The notes beneath the pieces are model-generated. The model saw only the letters and a list, made by a program, of their open reading frames with translations. It was not told the DNA's origin and did not search any database. Shown one piece after another: positions 6,808 to 8,841 of a DNA stretch of 8,841 nt; the stretch's first letter is position 1; each line of letters starts with the position of its first letter. Source of the DNA: Saprospiraceae bacterium (lineage in GTDB: Bacteria; Bacteroidota; Bacteroidia; Chitinophagales; Saprospiraceae); NCBI GenBank assembly GCA_014379665.1, contig JACMLK010000027.1:1-8841 (forward strand), given 5' to 3'. The translations under genes were made by a program, and so were the position numbers.

Positions 6808-7685
6808 ATATACGACCGCACACATTCACCGTAATCATGGTAAAAAACAGCCTTTCTGATCGCATCTTTAGCAACGTGATTGCCGGATTTCGCTAAAGAA
6901 TCTCTATGCAATGTATTATTGTTTGCATTCTCAGACCCTTGGGAATAACCAATCCTATTTTCGATGACATCCAGTACTGACATAAACATCATCCGGGCGG
7001 GTTCATACACATCGCCTTCACGCCATACCTGTATGATGAGAAATGTCCAGGGTGCCATTTCTTCATTGGATGTCGGCAGGGTGTGTTTGCTCTGCTGGAT
7101 AGTTTCATGACGTGTACAGGTGATCGATAATGAAGGCTCATACGTGGCTTTACACCCTTCAAAATCTATGTGCAGATACCCTAGTCTTACCGTCTTTTTA
7201 TCGCCGTCATTGGCTTTATCCCACAACAGATGTCGGTTCAGCTTATACACCATCGGGTCGGAGGTGGTCTGCATCAGACTGCCTTTGAAATGTCTGCACG
7301 ACTTTTTGCTGTATATATTTAGCCTCCTGAAAGCCATTTGTGCTTCAGGATTTCTCAGGCCATTGTTCAGTTGTTTGTACCCTTTTGGTTGGGTGTCGTC
7401 TGCACGTGATGTATTGATCATCACGCTCATAACGTCCATAGGATACTTATAGTCAGTGTATCCTTGGGTCATGTGTTTCATAGTTTGACGGAATATCTGA
7501 CCTGCTTTTGTCGCCACCGCAAATTCAGACTGATTCTTTCGGGTTTCGGCGTATTGTGGTGCTGTCCGCATTTTTTCAAGGTCTACCTCCCCGATAGTGC
7601 GGGTTACTTTTTTCCCATTTAATGTATAACTGACTGTCTTACCCAACTTACCTGTATATTTAAAAACTCCTGTTTGCTTTGCCAT
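6783..7685 (-). CDS. Uncharacterised MAKQTG-type Bacteroidota protein
   Basis: This is a 300-aa protein of unknown function. Its N-terminus, MAKQTGVFKYTGKLGKTVSY, with TGEV-like TRTIGEVDLEKM and then TRKNQSEFAVATKAGQ (about 48-63), resembles a lineage-restricted Bacteroidota family that I recognise by pattern only. In that family a short beta-rich N-terminal module is followed by a helical stretch rich in Lys, Arg and Gln, then a variable beta-rich C-terminal half. Here the C-terminal half includes a hydrophobic run WTFLIIQVW (about 212-220). There is no signal peptide, membrane segment or known catalytic motif. ATGs also exist at 7703 and 7691; I choose 7685 because the family starts at MAKQTG. 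The gene's last eight codons and stop lie on the antisense strand of the acetyltransferase gene. Upstream lies a near-match -7 element (TATTTTTTG, minus strand of 7720-7728), and beyond it the 11-bp repeat array. Confidence 0.8.
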   Translation of the reverse strand: MAKQTGVFKYTGKLGKTVSYTLNGKKVTRTIGEVDLEKMRTAPQYAETRKNQSEFAVATKAGQIFRQTMKHMTQGYTDYKYPMDVMSVMINTSRADDTQPKGYKQLNNGLRNPEAQMAFRRLNIYSKKSCRHFKGSLMQTTSDPMVYKLNRHLLWDKANDGDKKTVRLGYLHIDFEGCKATYEPSLSITCTRHETIQQSKHTLPTSNEEMAPWTFLIIQVWREGDVYEPARMMFMSVLDVIENRIGYSQGSENANNNTLHRDSLAKSGNHVAKDAIRKAVFYHDYGECVRSYIYFPSNNS

Positions 7686-7823
7686 AACCATGTTATTTTC
7701 CATAAAAACTGAATTTTAACAAAAAATATTTTATCAGCATACGACTTTAACATTTGATTTATCTCATTTGCGGTTGGATGGTTATACGACGTCCCACCGC
7801 TATATGCTGATCATGCAAAGAAA

Positions 7824-7911
7824 GTGGGAGGATCATGGGAATATCATGGGAGCGTCATGGGAGGATCGTGGGAGTATTATCGGGGCAACGTCGAGGCAAC
7901 GTCGGGACAAC
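7824..7911 (+). repeat. Exact 8 x 11-bp phased tandem array
   Basis: Eight consecutive 11-base units run without a single insertion or deletion. Units 1-5 are of one type: GTGGGAGGATC, ATGGGAATATC, ATGGGAGCGTC, ATGGGAGGATC and GTGGGAGTATT. Units 6-8 are of a second type: ATCGGGGCAAC, GTCGAGGCAAC and GTCGGGACAAC. The types share the pattern RT.GRRG.A.C. The period is close to one helical turn, so equivalent bases fall on nearly the same DNA face. The array sits about 140 bp upstream of the start of the unknown gene at 7685, in the divergent spacer. No dyad or hairpin dominates it, so a CRISPR or terminator reading does not fit. Confidence 0.85.
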
Positions 7912-8124
7912 CCCTGTAAATGGATGGATAATTTTGGTAGTTTTATTTGGCTCCGGCAAAACAAACGTTTTCCAAATGAATTTGGAAGACCATTAATATG
8001 TATTCCTTCTTTGATGGGTGACCAAATTTATTTGTCTGAGTTTATATGGACAGATCGGTTTTTAGTCGTTGAATCTGATATAAATAAAACAAAATTATGG
8101 GGGTTTAGGTTCCCTTTTTATTAG
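7912..8124 (+). other. AT-rich open stretch after the array, possible gene remnant
   Basis: From 7912 to the TAG at 8122-8124 one plus-strand frame stays open, continuous with the 11-bp array. Its last part reads DQIYLSEFIWTDRFLVVE, then NKTKLWGFRFPFY. This is protein-like in composition and loosely recalls the C-terminal ends of Imm11-type immunity proteins. It has no plausible start of its own: the open frame reaches back through the repeats to an ATG at 7768 that encodes only repeat-derived peptide. Two related dyads are present, TTCCAAAT-GA-ATTTGGAA (7970-7987) and CAAAT-TT-ATTTG (8023-8034). I see no confident gene here; a decayed 3' gene end or non-coding AT-rich spacer are both possible. 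Confidence 0.3.
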
Positions 8125-8159
8125 AGAAGTGGAGCGGGATTTCGGTCATCGAGTCAGCG

Positions 8160-8191
8160 GGTTGGCAGGTTGGCGTGTTGGCGTGTTGGCG
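8160..8191 (+). repeat. 4 x 8-bp tandem repeat (GTTGGCG core)
   Basis: The units are GGTTGGCA, GGTTGGCG, TGTTGGCG and TGTTGGCG, followed by a degenerate fifth, GGATTGAG (8192-8199). The strand is strongly G/T-biased. The period differs from the 11-bp array 250 bp upstream, so it is a separate short-period repeat in the same spacer. Confidence 0.75.
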
Positions 8192-8229
8192 GGATTGAGA
8201 GGGTTTGTTTTGAAAATAGTATAGTTTAA

Positions 8230-8273
8230 AATACTCTTACGTATTACAAACCTGTCCGGCATCTGACGGATGC
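8230..8273. repeat. Two short hairpins between the octamer repeat and the promoter
   Basis: AATAC-TCTTAC-GTATT (8230-8245) and GCATC-TGACG-GATGC (8259-8273) each have perfect 5-bp stems. The second lies in a CCTGTCCGGCATCTGACGGA context like Bacteroidota REP-type palindromes. Neither is followed by a T-run, so terminator function is doubtful. Confidence 0.4.
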
Positions 8274-8287
8274 TTAATATATTGATG

Positions 8288-8317
8288 TTGACAATTTCGA
8301 CAATCAGGTTACATTTG
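8288..8317 (+). promoter_or_regulatory. Bacteroidota sigma-A promoter for the Imm11-like gene
   Basis: A -33 TTG (8288-8290) is separated by exactly 19 bases from a -7 TACATTTG (8310-8317). This matches the Bacteroidota consensus TTG-N19-21-TAnnTTTG in both elements and in spacing. It is the best promoter in the window. The ATG at 8349 lies 31 bases beyond the -7 element, so the leader would be about 25 nt. Confidence 0.7.
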
Positions 8318-8348
8318 TGTTCTCAAACTTGGCTAAATTTTATAACTT

Positions 8349-8841
8349 ATGAACCAGCGATACTATATTCTAAGACCAGCCGTGGGCACCAAAGAAACCG
8401 GTATGGCCTATCCGGCTGTAGTCAGTTATAATGAGTATGATTTTGATGGGCCAAGATCTATTTATAAAATTAAACCTTTTGTAAATCCAGATTTTATTCC
8501 AGACCTTAGATTTCAGATTTCAAAGAATTCAAAATTAACTGACATTTTAACTCAGGCTACTTTTAGCTCGGTTGGTTTGTTAGTAAGTCAAAGATTTTTA
8601 GACTTTTTACTACCATTTAATGTTATTCCTTATATTCCTTTATCAGTAATAATTGAGGAGAAAGGCAATTTTATAGAATATTTCTGGTTACAGTTTTTGT
8701 GGAGCGATTGGCATAATTATTTGGACTGGGGAAAAACAACATTTGAGCAATTAATAAATGGTAAAGCTTATGAAATTGATATAAATTCATTTGAAGAATT
8801 TAATACTGAACGTCAAAAAAATAGATTTACTTTTGCTAAAA
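8349..8841 (+). CDS. Imm11/DUF1629-like putative immunity protein, N-terminal part, cut by window edge
   Basis: The first 164 codons are present and the frame runs off the window end. The protein starts MNQRYYILRPAVG; YYILRP-type openings are typical of Imm11 (DUF1629) and related immunity proteins, which neutralise polymorphic toxins in the cytoplasm. A Trp/Tyr-rich segment, EYFWLQFLWSDWHNYLDW (110-127), also recalls the central part of that family. No membrane segment or signal peptide is evident. The assignment is by resemblance only. The ATG at 8349 follows a well-formed promoter. Base composition is split: 8351-8400 has 25 G/C of 50, while 8761-8820 has 13 of 60, far more AT-rich than the housekeeping genes and consistent with horizontally shuffled immunity genes. 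No toxin gene is visible; it could lie beyond the right edge, or this may be an orphan immunity gene. Confidence 0.75.
   Translation, partial: MNQRYYILRPAVGTKETGMAYPAVVSYNEYDFDGPRSIYKIKPFVNPDFIPDLRFQISKNSKLTDILTQATFSSVGLLVSQRFLDFLLPFNVIPYIPLSVIIEEKGNFIEYFWLQFLWSDWHNYLDWGKTTFEQLINGKAYEIDINSFEEFNTERQKNRFTFAK

Noticed and set aside
7824..7911. CRISPR array
   Set aside because: The units are 11 bases long, contiguous and without spacers, and no cas gene is nearby.
7922..7995. P-loop-like LVVLFGSGKTN in another plus frame
   Set aside because: The frame is short, has no start codon at the right place and ends at a stop soon after (LEDH then TAA). The match to GxGKT is likely chance.
7768..8124. 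Complete 118-aa protein gene from the ATG at 7768
   Set aside because: The first half is repeat-derived peptide plus spacer, there is no promoter or family match, and composition changes abruptly at the end of the array. I kept only the 7912-8124 part as a possible remnant.

Overview
The window looks like chromosomal DNA from a Bacteroidota bacterium, probably of the Saprospiria/Cytophagia type. The basis is the long-form PurF with the MSDQIKHEC start, exact TAnnTTTG promoter -7 elements just upstream of several genes, weak Shine-Dalgarno signals, and palindromic intergenic repeats of a kind common in that phylum. The taxonomic call is an inference; no rRNA or other phylogenetic marker was available to compare.

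Layout. (1) 1-770, minus: the N-terminal 256 codons of amidophosphoribosyltransferase (purF), cut by the window edge. (2) 841-2109, minus: tyrosyl-tRNA synthetase (tyrS). (3) 2161-4134, plus, divergent from tyrS: a LolC/LolE-type FtsX-domain ABC permease, then after a 3-nt gap an uncharacterised protein with an HExxH motif and a downstream ExxAD. (4) 4135-4526: a 392-bp gene-free stretch packed with palindromic REP-like repeats between convergent genes. (5) 4527-5369, minus: a membrane fatty acid hydroxylase/sterol desaturase family protein. (6) 5487-6807, plus: a HAD hydrolase followed after 1 nt by a chloramphenicol-acetyltransferase-fold protein. (7) 6783-7685, minus: a 300-aa protein of unknown function whose 3' end overlaps the acetyltransferase 3' end by 25 bp. 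(8) 7704-8348: a repeat-rich intergenic region with an exact 8 x 11-bp tandem array, an AT-rich open stretch that may be a gene remnant, a 4 x 8-bp tandem array, hairpins and a well-formed Bacteroidota promoter. (9) 8349 to the end, plus: the first 164 codons of a protein that resembles Imm11/DUF1629-type immunity proteins.

The left two thirds is ordinary housekeeping and membrane-envelope gene content. The right third, from about 6780 onward, has accessory character: an unknown lineage-specific gene, two kinds of short-period tandem repeat, strong swings in base composition and a candidate immunity gene. The most unusual structure is the perfectly phased 11-bp array at 7824-7911, upstream of the unknown gene. 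No complete new system can be demonstrated from the window alone.
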